Below are positions 44,661 to 58,171 of a stretch of DNA of 64,000 nucleotides, piece after piece; within the stretch, counting starts at the first letter, position 1, and each line of letters starts with the position of its first letter. Both the position numbers and the translations under genes were made by a program. Source of the DNA: Eutreptiella sp. 'Long Island Sound 2002' (lineage: Eukaryota > Euglenozoa > Euglenophyceae > Eutreptiales > Eutreptiaceae); the NCBI GenBank assembly GCA_964036045.1, contig OZ038399.1, positions 19,117,670-19,181,669 of the forward strand. The letters run 5' to 3'. A model generated the notes under the pieces. The model saw only the letters and a list, made by a program, of their open reading frames with translations. It was not told the DNA's origin and did no database searches.

Positions 44661-46829
44661 CTGAACCTCACATTTGCGCACACGGGCAAATTCGGGCAAA
44701 TTCTCTGCTACACGTGCGGGGTGGTTCGTATGGTACACGAACATCATGATGCACCTTGTGTTGGCCAGAGGGTTGAGTGGTCGAGATATGGGCAATACCA
44801 ATTTGAAATGGGCATTGTGCGGGCACGTACTGTGAAGTTCAACCTGAAAATAGCGTCATTCGCGTGCAAGGGAGCCTAAAGCCCAGATTTGCGCACACGG
44901 GCTAATTCGGGCAAATTCTCTGCTACATGTGCGATGTGGTTCGTATGGTACACGAACAACATGCTGCAGCTTGTTCTGGCCAGAGGGTTACGTGGTCGAG
45001 ATATGGGCAATACCAATTTGAAATCGGCATTGTGCGGGCACGTACTGTTCGGTTCAACCTGGAAATAAGGTTATTCGCGTGCAAGGGAGCCTGAACCTCA
45101 CATTTGCGCACACGGGCAAATTCGGGCAAATTCTCTGCTACACGTGCGGGGTGGTTCGTATGGTACACGAACATCATGATGCACCTTGTTTTGGCCAGAG
45201 GGTTGAGTGGTCGAGATATGGGCAATACCAATTTGAAATGGTCATTGTGCGGGCACGCACTGTTCAGATCAACCTGAAAATAGCGTCCTTCACGTGCAAG
45301 GGAGCCTAAACCTCACATTTGCACACACGGGCAAATTCGAGCAAATTCTCTGCTACAGCTGCGACGTGGTTCGTATGGTACACGAACAGCATGATGCAGC
45401 TTGTTCTGGCCAGAGGGTTGAGTGGTCGCGATATGGGCAACACCAATTTGAAATGGGCATTGTGCGGGCACGTACTGTTCAGTTCAACCTGAAAATAGCG
45501 TCAGTCGTGTGCAAGGGAGCCTGAACCTCACATTTGCACACACGGGCAAATTCGGGCAAATTCTCTGCTACATGTGCGAGGTGGTTCGTATGGTACACGA
45601 ACATCATGATGCACCTTGTTTTGACCAGGGGGTTGAGTGGTCGAGATATGGGCAATACCAATTTGAAATCGGCATTGTGCGGGCACGTACTGTTCGGTTC
45701 AACCTGGAAATAAGGTTATTCGCGTGCAAGGGAGCCTGAACCTCACATTTGCGCACACGGGCAAATTCGGGCAAATTCTCTGCTACACGTGCGGGGTGGT
45801 TCGTATGGTACACGAACATCATGATGCACCTTGTTTTGGCCGGAGGGTTGAGTGGTTGTGATATGGGCAATACCAATTTGAAATGGGCATTGTGCGGGCA
45901 CGTACTGTTCAGTTCAACCTGAAAATAGCGTCATTCGCGTGCAAGGGAGCCTAAAGCCCAGATTTGCGCACACGGGCTAATTCGGGCAAATTCTCTGCTA
46001 CATGTGCGATGTGGTTCGTATGGTACACGAACAACATGCTGCAGCTTGTTCTGGCCAGAGGGTTAAGTGGTTGAGATATGGGCAATACCAATTTGAAATC
46101 GGCATTGTGCGGGCACGTACTGTTCGGTTCAACCTGGAAATAAGGTTATTCGCGTGCAAGGGAGCCTGAACCTCACATTTGCGCACACGGGCAAATTCGG
46201 GCAAATTCTCTGCTACACGTGCGGGGTGGTTCGTATGGTACACGAACATCATGATGCACCTTGTTTTGGCCAGAGGGTTGAGTGGTCGAGATATGGGCAA
46301 TACCAATTTGAAATGGGCATTGTGCGGGCACGTACTGTGGAGTTCAACCTGAAAATAGCGTCATTCGCGTGCAAGGGAGCCTAAAGCCCAGATTTGCGCA
46401 CACGGGCTAATTCGGGCAAATTCTCTGCTACATGTGCGATGTGGTTCGTATGGTACACGAACAACATGCTGCAGCTTGTTCTGGCCAGAGGGTTAAGTGG
46501 TCGAGATATGGGCAATACCAATTTGAAATCGGCATTGTGCGGGCACGTACTGTTCGGTTCAACCTAGAAATAAGGTTATTCGCGTGCAAGGGAGCCTGAA
46601 CCTCACATTTGCGCACACGGGCAAATTCGGGCAAATTCTCTGCTACACGTGCGGGGTGGTTCGTATGGTACACGAACATCATGATGCACCTTGTTTTGGC
46701 CAGAGGGTTGAGTGGTCGAGATATGGGCAATACCAATTTGAAATGGTCATTGTGCGGGCACGCACTGTTCAGATCAACCTGAAAATAGCGTCCTTCGCGT
46801 GCAAGGGAGCCTAAACCTCACATTTGCAC

Positions 46830-49800
46830 ACACGGGCAAATTCGGGCAAATTCTCTGCTACACGTGCGACGTGGTTCATATGGTACACGAACAGCATGAT
46901 GCACCTTGTTCTGGCCGGAGGGTTGAGTGGTTGTGATATGGGCAATACCAATTTGGAATGGTCATTGTGCGGGCACGCACTGTTCAGTTCAACCTAAAAA
47001 TAGCGTCCTTCACGTGCAAGGGAGCCTAAACCTCACATTTGCACACACGGGCAAATTCAGGCAAATTCTCTGCTACACGTGCGACGTGGTTCGTATGGTA
47101 CACGAACAACATGCTGCAGCTTGTTCTGGCCAAAGGGTTAAGTGGTCGAGATATGGGCAATACCAATTTGAAATCGGCATTGTGCGGGCACGTACTGTTC
47201 GGTTCAACCTGGAAATAAGGTTATTCGCGTGCAAGGGAGCCTGAACCTCACATTTGCGCACACGGGCAAATTCGGGCAAATTCTCTGCTACACGTGCGAC
47301 GTGGTTCCTATGGTACACGAACATCATGATGCACCTTGTTTTGACCAGGGGGTTGAGTGGTCGAGATATGGGCAATACCAATTTGGAATGGTCATTGTGC
47401 GGGCACGCACTGTTCAGTTCAACCTGAAAATAGCGTCCTTCACGTGCAAGGGAGCCTAAACCTCACATTTGCACACACGGGCAAATTCGGGCAAATTCTC
47501 TGCTACACGTGCGACGTGGTTCGTATGGTACACGAACAGCATGATGCAGCTTCTTCTGGCAGGAGGGTTGAGTGGTTGTGATATGGCAATACCAATTTGA
47601 AATGGGCATTGTGCGGGCACGTACTATGAAGTTCAACCTGAAAATAGCGTCATTCGCGTGCAAGGGAGCCTGAAGCCCAGATTTGCGCACACGGGCAAGT
47701 TCGGGCAAATTCTCTGCTACACGTGCGATGTGGTTCGTATGGAGCATGATGCAGCTTGTTCTGGCCGGAGGGTTGAGTGGTTGGGATATGGGCAATACCA
47801 ATTTGAAATGGGCATTGTGCGGGCACGTACTGTTCGGTTCAACCTGAAAATAGCGTCATTCGCGTGCAAGGGAGCCTAAAGCCCACATTTGCGCACACGG
47901 GCAAATTCGGGCAAATTCTCTGCTACACGTGCGACGTGGTTCGTATGGTACACTAACAGCATGATGCAGCTTGTTCTGGCCAGAGGGTTGAGTGGTCGCG
48001 ATATGGGCAATACCAATTTGAAACCGGCATTTTGCGGGCACGTACTGTTCAGTTCAACCTGAAAATAGCGTCCTTCGCGTGCAAGGGAGCCTAAACCTCA
48101 CATTTGCACACACGGGCAAATTCGAGCAAATTCTCTGCTACAGGTGCGACGTGGTTCGTATGGTACGCGAACAGCATGATGCACCTTGTTTTGACCAGGG
48201 GGTTGAGTGGTCGAGATACGGGCAATACCAATTTGAAATGGGCATTGTGCGGGCACGTACTGTGAAGTTCAACCTGAAAACAGCGTCCTTCACGTGCAAG
48301 GGAGCCTAAACCTCACATTTGCACACACCGGCAAATTCGGGCAAATTCTCTGCTACACGTGCGGGGTGGTTCGTATGGTACACGAACATCATGATGCACC
48401 TTGTTTTGGCCAGAGGGTTGAGTGGTCGAGATATGGGCAATACCAATTTGAAATGGTCATTGTGCGGGCACGCACTGTTCAAATCAACCTGAAAATAGCG
48501 TCCTTCGCGTGCAAGGGAGCCTAAACCTCACATTTGCACACACGGGCAAATTCGGGCAAATTCTCTGCTACACGTGCGACGTGGTTCATATGGTACGCGA
48601 ACAGCATGATGCACCTTGTTCTGGCCGGAGGGTTGAGTGGTTGTGATATGGGCAATACCAATTTGGAATGGTCATTGTGCGGGCAAGCACTGTTCAGTTC
48701 AACCTAAAAATAGCGTCCTTCGCGTGCAAGGGAGCCTAAACCTCACATTTGCACACACGGGCAAATTCGGGCAAATTCTCTGCTACACGTGCGAGGTGGT
48801 TCGTATGGTACACGAACAACATGCTGCAGCTTGTTCTGGCCAGAGGGTTAAGTGGTCGAGATATGGGCAATACCAATTTGAAATCGGCATTGTGCGGGCA
48901 CGTACTGTTCGGTTCAACCTGGAAATAAGGTTATTCGCGTGCAAGGGAGCCTGAACCTCACATTTGCGCACACGGGCAAATTCGGGCAAATTCTCTGCTA
49001 CACGTGCGACGTGGTTCGTATGGTACACGAACAGCATGATGCAGCTTGTTCTGGCCAGAGGGTTGAGTGGTCGCGATATGGGCAACACCAATTTGAAATG
49101 GGCATTGTGCGGGCACGTACTGTTCAGTTCAACCTGAAAATAGCGTCACTCGTGTGCAAGGGAGCCTGAACCTCACATTTGCACACACGGGCAAATTCGG
49201 GCAAATTCTCTGCTACATGTGCGAGGTGGTTCGTATGGTACACGAACATCATGATGCACCTTGTTTTGACCAGGGGGTTGAGTGGTCGAGATATGGGCAA
49301 TACCAATTTGGAATGGTCATTGTGCGGGCACGCACTGTTCAGTTCAACCTGAAAATAGCGTCCTTCACGTGCAAGGGAGCGTAAACCTTACATTTGCACA
49401 CACGGGCAAATTCGGGCAAATTCTCTGCTACACGTGCGACGTGGTTCGTATGGTACACGAACAGCATGATGCAGCTTCTTCTGGCAGGAGGGTTGAGTGG
49501 TTGTGATATGGCAATACCAATTTGAAATGGGCATTGTGTGGGCACGTACTGTGAAGTTCAACCTGAAAATAGCGTCATTCGCGTGCAAGGGAGCCTAAAG
49601 CCCAGATTTGCGCACACGGGCAAATTCGGGCAAATTCTCTGCTACACGTGCGATGTGGTTCGTATGGTACACGAACAGCATGATGCAGCTTGTTCTGGCC
49701 GGAGGGTTGAGTGGTTGGGATATGGGCAATACCAATTTGAAATGGGGATTGTGCGGGCACGTACTGTGAAGTTCAACCTGAAAATAGCGTCATTCGCGTG

Positions 49801-51700
49801 CAAGGGAGCCTAAAGTCCACATTTGCGCACACGGGCAAATTCGGGCAAATTCTCTGCTACACGTGCGACGTGGTTCGTATGGTACACTAACAGCATGATG
49901 CAGCTTGTTCTGGCCAGAGGGTTGAGTGGTCGCGATATGGGCAATACCAATTTGAAATCGGCATTGTGCGGGCACGCACTGTTCAGTTCAACCTGAAAAT
50001 AGCGTCCTTCGCGTGCAAGGGAGCCTAAACCTCACATTTGCACACACGGGCAAATTCGAGCAAATTCTCTGCTACAGGTGCGACGTGGTTCGTATGGTAC
50101 TCGAACAGCATGATGCACCTTGTTCTGGCCGGAGAGTTGAGTGGTTGTGATATGGGCAATACCAATTTGGAATGGTCATTGTGCGGGCACGCACTGTTCA
50201 GTTCAACCTAAAAATAGCGTCCTTCACGTGCAAGGGAGCCTAAACCTCACATTTGCACACACGGGCAAATTCGGGCAAATTCTCTGCTACACGTGCGATG
50301 TGGTTCGTATGGTACACGAACAACATGCTGCAGCTTGTTCTGGCCAGAGGGTTAAGTGGTCGAGATATGGGCAATACCAATTTGAAATCGGCATTGTGCG
50401 GGCACGTACTGTTCGGTTCAACCTGGAAATAAGGTTATTCGCGTGCAAGGGGGCCTGAACCTCACATTTGCGCACACGGGCAAATTCGGGCAAATTCTCT
50501 GCTACACGTGCGACGTGGTTCGTATGGTACACGAACAGCATGATGCAGCTTGTTCTGGCCAGAGGGTTCAGTGGTCGCGATATGGGCAACACCAATTTGA
50601 AATGGGCATTGTGCGGGCACGTACTGTTCAGTTCAACCTGAAAATAGCGTCACTCGTGTGCAAGGGAGCCTGAACCTCACATTTGCACACACGGGCAAAT
50701 TCGGGCAAATTCTCTGCTACATGTGCGAGGTGGTTCGTATGGTACACGAACATCATGATGCACCTTGTTTTGACCAGGGGGTTGAGTGGTCGAGATATGG
50801 GCAATACCAATTTGGAATGGTCATTGTGCGGGCACGCACTGTTCAGTTCAACCTGAAAATAGCGTCCTTCACGTGCAAGGGAGCGTAAACCTCACATTTG
50901 CACACACGGGCAAATTCGGGCAAATTCTCTGCTACACGTGCGACGTGGTTCGTATGGTACACGAACAGCATGATGCAGCTTCTTCTGGCAGGAGGGTTGA
51001 GTGGTTGTGATATGGCAATACCAATTTGAAATGGGCATTGTGTGGGCACGTACTGTGAAGTTCAACCTGAAAATAGCGTCATTCGCGTGCAAGGGAGCCT
51101 AAAGCCCAGATTTGCGCACACGGGCAAATTCGGGCAAATTCTCTGCTACACGTGCGATGTGGTTCGTATGGTACACGAACAGCATGATGCAGCTTGTTCT
51201 GGCCGCAGGGTTGAGTGGTTGGGATATGGGCAATACCAATTTGAAATGGGCATTGTGCGGGCACGTACTGTGAAGTTCAAAATGAAAATAGCGTCATTCG
51301 CGTGCAAGGGAGCCTAAAGCCCACATTTGCGCACACGGGCAAATTCGGGCAAATTCTCTGCTACACGTGCGACGTGGTTCGTATGGTACACTAACAGCAT
51401 GATGCAGCTTGTTCTGGCCAGAGGGTTGAGTGGTCGCGATATGGGCAATACGAATTTGAAATCGGCATTGTGCGGGCACGTACTGTTCAGTTCAACCTGA
51501 AAATAGGGTCCTTCGCGTGCAAGGGAGCCTAAACCTCACATTTGCACACACGGGCAAATTCGAGCAAATTCTCTGCTACAGGTGCGACGTGGTTCGTATG
51601 GTACGCGAACAGCATGATGCACCTTGTTCTGGCCGGAGGGTTGAGTGGTTGTGATATGGGCAATACCAATTTGAAATGGGCATTGTGCGGGCACGTACTG
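46830..51700. repeat. 7- to 8-monomer higher-order repeat (1504-bp and 1710-bp steps)
   Basis: The block at about 48600-50100 recurs at exactly 1504 bp (7 x 215 minus 1). Both copies carry the same 1-bp deletion in 'gatatggcaatacc' and the rare 'cttcttctggcaggagg' and 'gggagcgtaaacc' variants. A more divergent copy lies 1710 bp upstream, which is 8 x 215 minus the 1-bp and 9-bp deletions. Confidence 0.78.
47658..47863. repeat. Shortened monomer, 9-bp deletion in the inverted repeat
   Basis: The usual 'gtatggtacacgaacagcatg' reads 'gtatggagcatg' near 47742. The loss removes part of the centre and the whole right arm (acgaac) of the gttcgt/acgaac inverted repeat. No clear direct repeat flanks it. 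Confidence 0.85.
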
Positions 51701-51701
51701 T

Positions 51702-54700
51702 TCAGTTCAACCTGAAAATAGTGTCAGTCGTGTGCAAGGGAGCCTGAACCTCACATTTGCACACACGGGCAAATTCGGGCAAATTCTCTGCTACATGTGC
51801 GAGGTGGTTCGTATGGTACACGAACATCATGATGCACCTTGTTTTGACCAGGGGGTTGAGTGGTCGAGATATGGGCAATACCAATTTGGAATGGTCATTG
51901 TGCGGGCACGCACTGTTCAGTTCAACCTGAAAATAGCGTCCTTCACGTGCAAGGGAGCCTAAAGCTCACATTTGCACACACGGGCAAATTCGGGCAAATT
52001 CTCTGCTACACGTGCGACGTGGTTCGTATGGTACACGAACAGCATGATGCAGCTTCTTCTGGCAGGAGGGTTGAGTGGTTGTGATATGGGCAATACCAAT
52101 TTGAAATGGGCATTGTGCGGGCACGTACTGTGAAGTTCAACCTGAAAATGAGGTTATTCGCGTGCAAGGGAGCCTAAAGCCCAGATTTGCACACACGGGC
52201 AAATTCGGGCAAATTCTCTGCTACACGTGCGATGTGGTTCGTATGGTACACGAACAGCATGATGCAGCTTGTTCTGGCCGGAGGGTTGAGTGGTTGGGAT
52301 ATGGGCAATACCAATTTGAAATGGGCATTGTGCGGGCACGTACTGTGAAGTTCAACCTGAAAATAGCGTCATTCGCGTGCAAGGGAGCCTAAAGCCCACA
52401 TTTGCGCACACGGGCAAATTCGGGCAAATTCTCTGCTACATGTGCGAGGTGGTTCGTATGGTACACGAACATCATGATGCACCTTGTTTTGACCAGGGGG
52501 TTGAGTGGTCGAGATATGGGCAATACCAATTTGGAATGGTCATTGTGCGGGCACGCACTGTTCAGTTCAACCTGAAAATAGCGTCCTTCACGTGCAAGGG
52601 AGCCTAAACCTCACATTTGCACACACGGGCAAATTCGAGCAAATTCTCTGCTACAGCTGCGACGTGGTTCGTATGGTACACGAACAGCATGATGCAGCTT
52701 GTTCTGGCCAGAGGGTTGAGTGGTCGCGATATGGGCAACACCAAATTGAAATGGGCATTGTGCGGGCATGTACTGTTCAGTTCAACCTGAAAATAGCGTC
52801 AGTCGTGTGCAAGGGAGCCTGAACCTCACATTTGCACACACGGGCAAATTCGGGCAAATTCTCTGCTACATGTGCGAGGTGGTTCGTATGGTACACGAAC
52901 ATCATGATGCACCTTGTTTTGACCAGGGGGTTGAGTGGTCGAGATATGGGCAATACCAATTTGGAATGGTCATTGTGCGGGCACGCACTGTTCAGTTCAA
53001 CCTGAAAATAGCGTCCTTCACATGCAAGGGAGCCTAAACCTCACATTTGCACACACGGGCAAATTCGGGCAAATTCTCTGCTACACGTGCGACGTGGTTC
53101 GTATGGTACACGAACAGCATGATGCAGCTTCTTCTGGCAGGAGGGTTGAGCGGTTGTGATATGGGCAATACCAATTTGAAATGGGCATTGTGCGGGCACG
53201 TACTGTGAAGTTCAACCTGAAAATAGCGTCATTCGCGTGCAAGGGAGCCTAAAGCCCAGATTTGCGCACACGGGCAAATTCGGGCAAATTCTCTGCTACA
53301 CGTGCGATGTGGTTCGTATGGTACACGAACAGCATGATGCAGCTTGTTCTGGCCGGAGGGTTGAGTGGTTGGGATATGGGCAATACCAATTTGAAATGGG
53401 CATTGTGCGGGCACGTACTGTGAAGTTCAACCTGAAAATAGCGTCATTCGCGTGCAAGGGAGCCCAAAGCCCACATTTGCGCACACGGGCAAATTCGGGC
53501 AAATTCTCTGCTACACGTGCGACGTGGTTCGTATGGTACACTAACAGCATGATGCAGCTTGTTCTGGCCAGAGGGTTGAGTGGTCGCGATATGGGCAATA
53601 CCAATTTGAAATCGGCATTGTGCGGGCACGTACTGTTCAGTTCAACCTGAAAATAGCGTCCTTCGCGTGCAAGGGAGCCTGAACCTCACATTTGCACACA
53701 CGGGCAAATTCGAGCAAATTCTCTGCTACAGGTGCGACGTGGTTCGTATGGTACGCGAACAGCATGATGCAGCTTGTTCTGGCCAGAGGGTTGAGTGGTT
53801 GTGATATGGGCAATACCAATTTGAAACGGGCATTGTGCGGGCACGTACTGTGAAGTTCAACCTGGAAATAAGGTTATTCGCGTGCAAGGGAGCCTGAACC
53901 TCACATTTGCGCAGACGGGCAAATTCGGGCAAATTCTCTGCTACACGTGCGATGTGGTTCGTATGGTACACGAACATCATGATGCACCTTGTTTTGACCA
54001 GGGGGTTGAGTGGTCGAGATATGGGCAATACCAATTTGGAATGGTCATTGTGCGGGCACGCACTGCTCAGTTCAACCTGAAAATAGCGTCCTTCACGTGC
54101 AAGGGAGCCTAAACCTCACATTTGCACACACGGGCAAATTCGGGCAAATTCTCTGCTACACGTGCGACGTGGTTCGTATGGTACACGAACAGCATGATGC
54201 AGCTTCTTCTGGCAGGAGGGTTGAGCGGTTGTGATATGGGCAATACCAATTTGAAATGGGCATTGTGCGGGCACGTACTGTGAAGTTCAACCTGAAAATA
54301 GCGTCATTCGCGTGCAGGGGAGCCTAAAGCCCAGATTTGCGCACACGGGCAAATTCGGGCAAATTCTCTGCTACACGTGTGATGTGGTTCGTATGGTACA
54401 CGGACAGCATGATGCAGCTTGTTCTGGCCGGAGGGTTGAGTGGTTGGGATATGGGCAATACCAATTTGAAATGGGCATTGTGCGGGCACGTACTGTGAAG
54501 TTCAACCTGAAAATAGCGTCATTCGCGTGCAAGGGAGCCTAAAGCCCACATTTGCGCACACGGGCAAATTCGGGCAAATTCTCTGCTACACGTGCGACGT
54601 GGTTCGTATGGTACACTAACAGCATGATGCAGCTTGTTCTGGCCAGAGGGTTGAGTGGTCGCGGTATGGGCAATACCAATTTGAAATCGGCATTGTGCGG

Positions 54701-55190
54701 GCACATACTGTTCAGTTCAACCTGAAAATAGCGTCCTTCGCGTGCAAGGGAGCCTAAACCTCACATTTGCACACACGGGCAAATTCGAGCAAATTCTCTG
54801 CTACAGGTGCGACGTGGTTCGTATGGTACGCGAACAGCATGATGCACCTTGTTCTGGCCGGAGGGTTGAGTGGTTGTGATATGGGCAATACCAATTTGAA
54901 ACGGGCATTGTGCGGGCACGTACTGTGAAGTTCAACCTGGAAATAAGGTTATTCGCGTGCAAGGGAGCCTGAACCTCACATTTGCGCACACGGGCAAATT
55001 CGGGCAAATTCTCTGCTACACGTGCGGGGTGGTTCGTATGGTACACGAACATCATGATGCACCTTGTTTTGGCCAGAGGGTTAAGTGGTCGAGATATGGG
55101 CAATACCAGTTTGAAATCGGCATTGTGCGGGCACGTACTGTTCAGTTCAACCTGAAAATAGCGTCCTTCGCGTGCAAGGGAGCCTAAACC
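51702..55190. repeat. 5-monomer (1075-bp) higher-order repeat, about three units
   Basis: Monomers starting at 51732, 52807, 53882 and 54957, and at 52162, 53237 and 54312, correspond at exact 1075-bp steps. Each unit contains the 'cttcttctggcaggagg' monomer followed by the 'gttgggatatggg' monomer. The last unit is partial and changes family. Confidence 0.78.
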
Positions 55191-56891
55191 TCACATTTGC
55201 ACACACGGGCAAATTCGAGCAAATTCTCTGCTACACGTGCGACGTGGTTCGTATGGTACGCGAACAGCATGATGCACCTTGTTCTGGCCGGAGGGTTGAG
55301 TGGTTGTGATATGGGCAATACCAATTTGAAATGGGCATTGTGCGGGCACGTACTGTGAAGTTCAACCTGAAAATAGCGTCCTTCGCGTACAAGGGAGCCT
55401 AAACCTCACATTTGCACACACGTGCAAATTCGGGCAAATTCTCTGCTACACGTGCGACGTGGTTCGTATGGTACACGAACATCATGATGCACCTTGTTTT
55501 GGCCAGGGGGTTGAGTGGTCGAGATATGGGCAATACCAATTTGAAATTGTCATTATGCGGGCACGCACTGTTCAGTTCAACCTGAAAATAGCGTCATTCG
55601 CGTGCAAGGGAGCCTAAAACCCACATATGCGCACACGGGCAAATTCGAGCAAATTCTCTGCTACAGGTGCGACGTGGTTCGTATGGTACACTAACAGCAT
55701 GATGCAGCTTGTTCTGGCCAGAGGGTTGAGTGGTCGAGATATGGGCAATACCAATTTGAAATGGGCATTGTGCGGGCACGTACTGTTCAGTTCAACCTGG
55801 AAATAGCGTCATTCGCGTGCAACGGAGCCTGAACCTCACATTTGCACACACGTGCAGATTCGGGCAAATTCTCTGCTACACAGGCGACGTGGTTCGTATG
55901 GTACGCGAACAGCATGATGCACCTTGTTCTGGTCAGAGGTTTGAGTGGTCGAGATATGGGCAATACCAATTTGAAATCGGCATTGTGCGGGCACGTACTG
56001 TTCGGTTCAACCTGAAAATAGTGTCACTCATGTGCAAGGGAGCCTAAACCTCACATTTGCACACACGGGCAAATTCGGGCAAATTCTCTGCTACACGTGC
56101 GATGTGGTTCGTATGGTACACGAACAGCATGATGCAGCTTGTTCTGGCCGGAGGGTTGAGTGGTTGTGATATGGGCAATACCAATTTGAAATGGGCATTG
56201 TGCGGGCACGTACTGTGAAGTTCAACCTGGAAATAGCGTCACTCGTGTGCAAGGGAGCCTAAAGCCCAGATTTGCGCACACGGGCAAATTCGGGCAAATT
56301 CTCTGCTACACGTGCGATGTGGTTCGTATGGTACACGAACATCATGATGCACCTTGTTTTGACCAGGGGGTTGAGTGGTCGAGATATGGGCAATACCAAT
56401 TTGGAATGGTCATTGTGCGGGCACGCACTGTTCAGTTCAACCTGAAAATAGCGTCCTTCACGTGCAAGGGAGCCTAAACCTCACATTTGCACACACGGGC
56501 AAATTCGGGCAAATTCTCTGCTACACGTGCGACGTGGTTCGTATGGTACACTAACAGCATGATGCACCTTGTTGTGCCCAGAGGGTTGAGTGGTTGAGAT
56601 ATGGGCAATACCAAATTGAAACGGCCATTGTGCGGGCACGTACTGTTCAGTTCAACCTGAAAATAGCGTCATTCGCGTGCAAGGGAGCCTAAAGCCCAGA
56701 TTTGCGCACACGGGCAAATTCGGGCAAATTCTCTGCTACACGTGCGATGTGGTTCGTATGGTACACGAACATCATGATGCACCTTGTTTTGACCAGGGGG
56801 TTGAGTGGTCGAGATATGGGCAATACCAATTTGGAATGGTCATTGTGCGGGCACGCACTGTTCAGTTCAACCTGAAAATAGCGTCCTTCAC

Positions 56892-57096
56892 GTGCAAGGG
56901 AGCCTAAACCTCACATTTGCACACACGGGCAAATTCTCTGCTACACGTGCGACGTGGTTCGTATGGTACACTAACAGCATGATGCAGCTTGTTCTGGCCA
57001 GAGGGTTGAGTGTTCGAGATATGGGCAATACCAATTTGAAATGGGCATTGTGCGGGCACGCACTGTTCAGTTCAACCTGAAAATAGCGTCCTTCAC
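56892..57096. repeat. Shortened monomer, 10-bp deletion of one sub-repeat
   Basis: The duplicated word cgggcaaatt is present once instead of twice near 56930. The lost length equals the sub-repeat unit, so replication slippage or recombination between the two copies explains it. Confidence 0.88.
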
Positions 57097-58171
57097 GTGC
57101 AAGGGAGCCTAAACCTCACATTTGCACACACGGGCAAATTCGGGCAAATTCTCTGCTACACGTGCGACGTGGTTCATATGGTACACGAATAGCATGATGC
57201 AGCTTGTTGTGGCCAGAGGGTTGAGTGGTTGAGATATGGGCAATACCAAATTGAAACGGGTATTGTGCGGGCACGTACTATTCAGTTCAACCTGAAAATA
57301 GCGTCATTCGCGTGCAAGGGAGCCTAAAACCCATATATGCGGACACGGGCAAATTCGAGCAAATTCTCTGCTACAGGTGCGACGTGCTTCGTATGGTACA
57401 CGAACAACATGCTGCAGCTTGTTCTGGCCAGAGGGTTCAGTGGTCGAGATATGGGCAATACCAATTTGAAATCGGCATTGTGCGGGCACGTACTGTTCGG
57501 TTCAACCTGGAAATAAGGTTATTCGCGTGCAAGGGAGCCTGAACCTCAGATTTGCGCGGACGGGCAAATTCGGGCAAATTCTCTGCTACACGTGCGGGGT
57601 GGTTCGTATGGTACACGAACATCATGATGCACCTTGTTTTGGCCAGAGGGTTGAGTGGTCGAGATATGGGCAATACCAATTTGAAATGGTCATTGTGCGG
57701 GCACGCACTGTTCAGTTCAACCTGAAAATAGTGTCCTTCGCGTGCAAGGGAGCCTAAACCCCACATTTGCACACACTGGCAAATTTGGGCAAATTCTCTG
57801 CTACACGTGCGACGTGGTTCGTATGGTACACGAACAGCATGATGCAGCTTGTTCTGGCCAGAGGGTTGAGTGGTTGTGATATGTGCAATACCAATTTGAA
57901 ATGGGCATTGTGCGGGCACGTACTGTGAAGTTCAACCTGAAAATAGCGTCACTCGTGTGCAAGGGAGCCTAAACCTCACATTTGCATACACGGGCAAATT
58001 CGGGCAAATTCCCTGCTACACGTGCGACGTGGTTCGTATGGTACACGAACAGCATGATGCAGCTTGTTCTGGCCGGAGGGTTGAGTGGTTGTGATATGGG
58101 CAATACCAGTTTGAAATGGGCATTGTGCGGGCACGTACTGTGAAGTTCAACCTGAAAATAGCGTCACTCGT

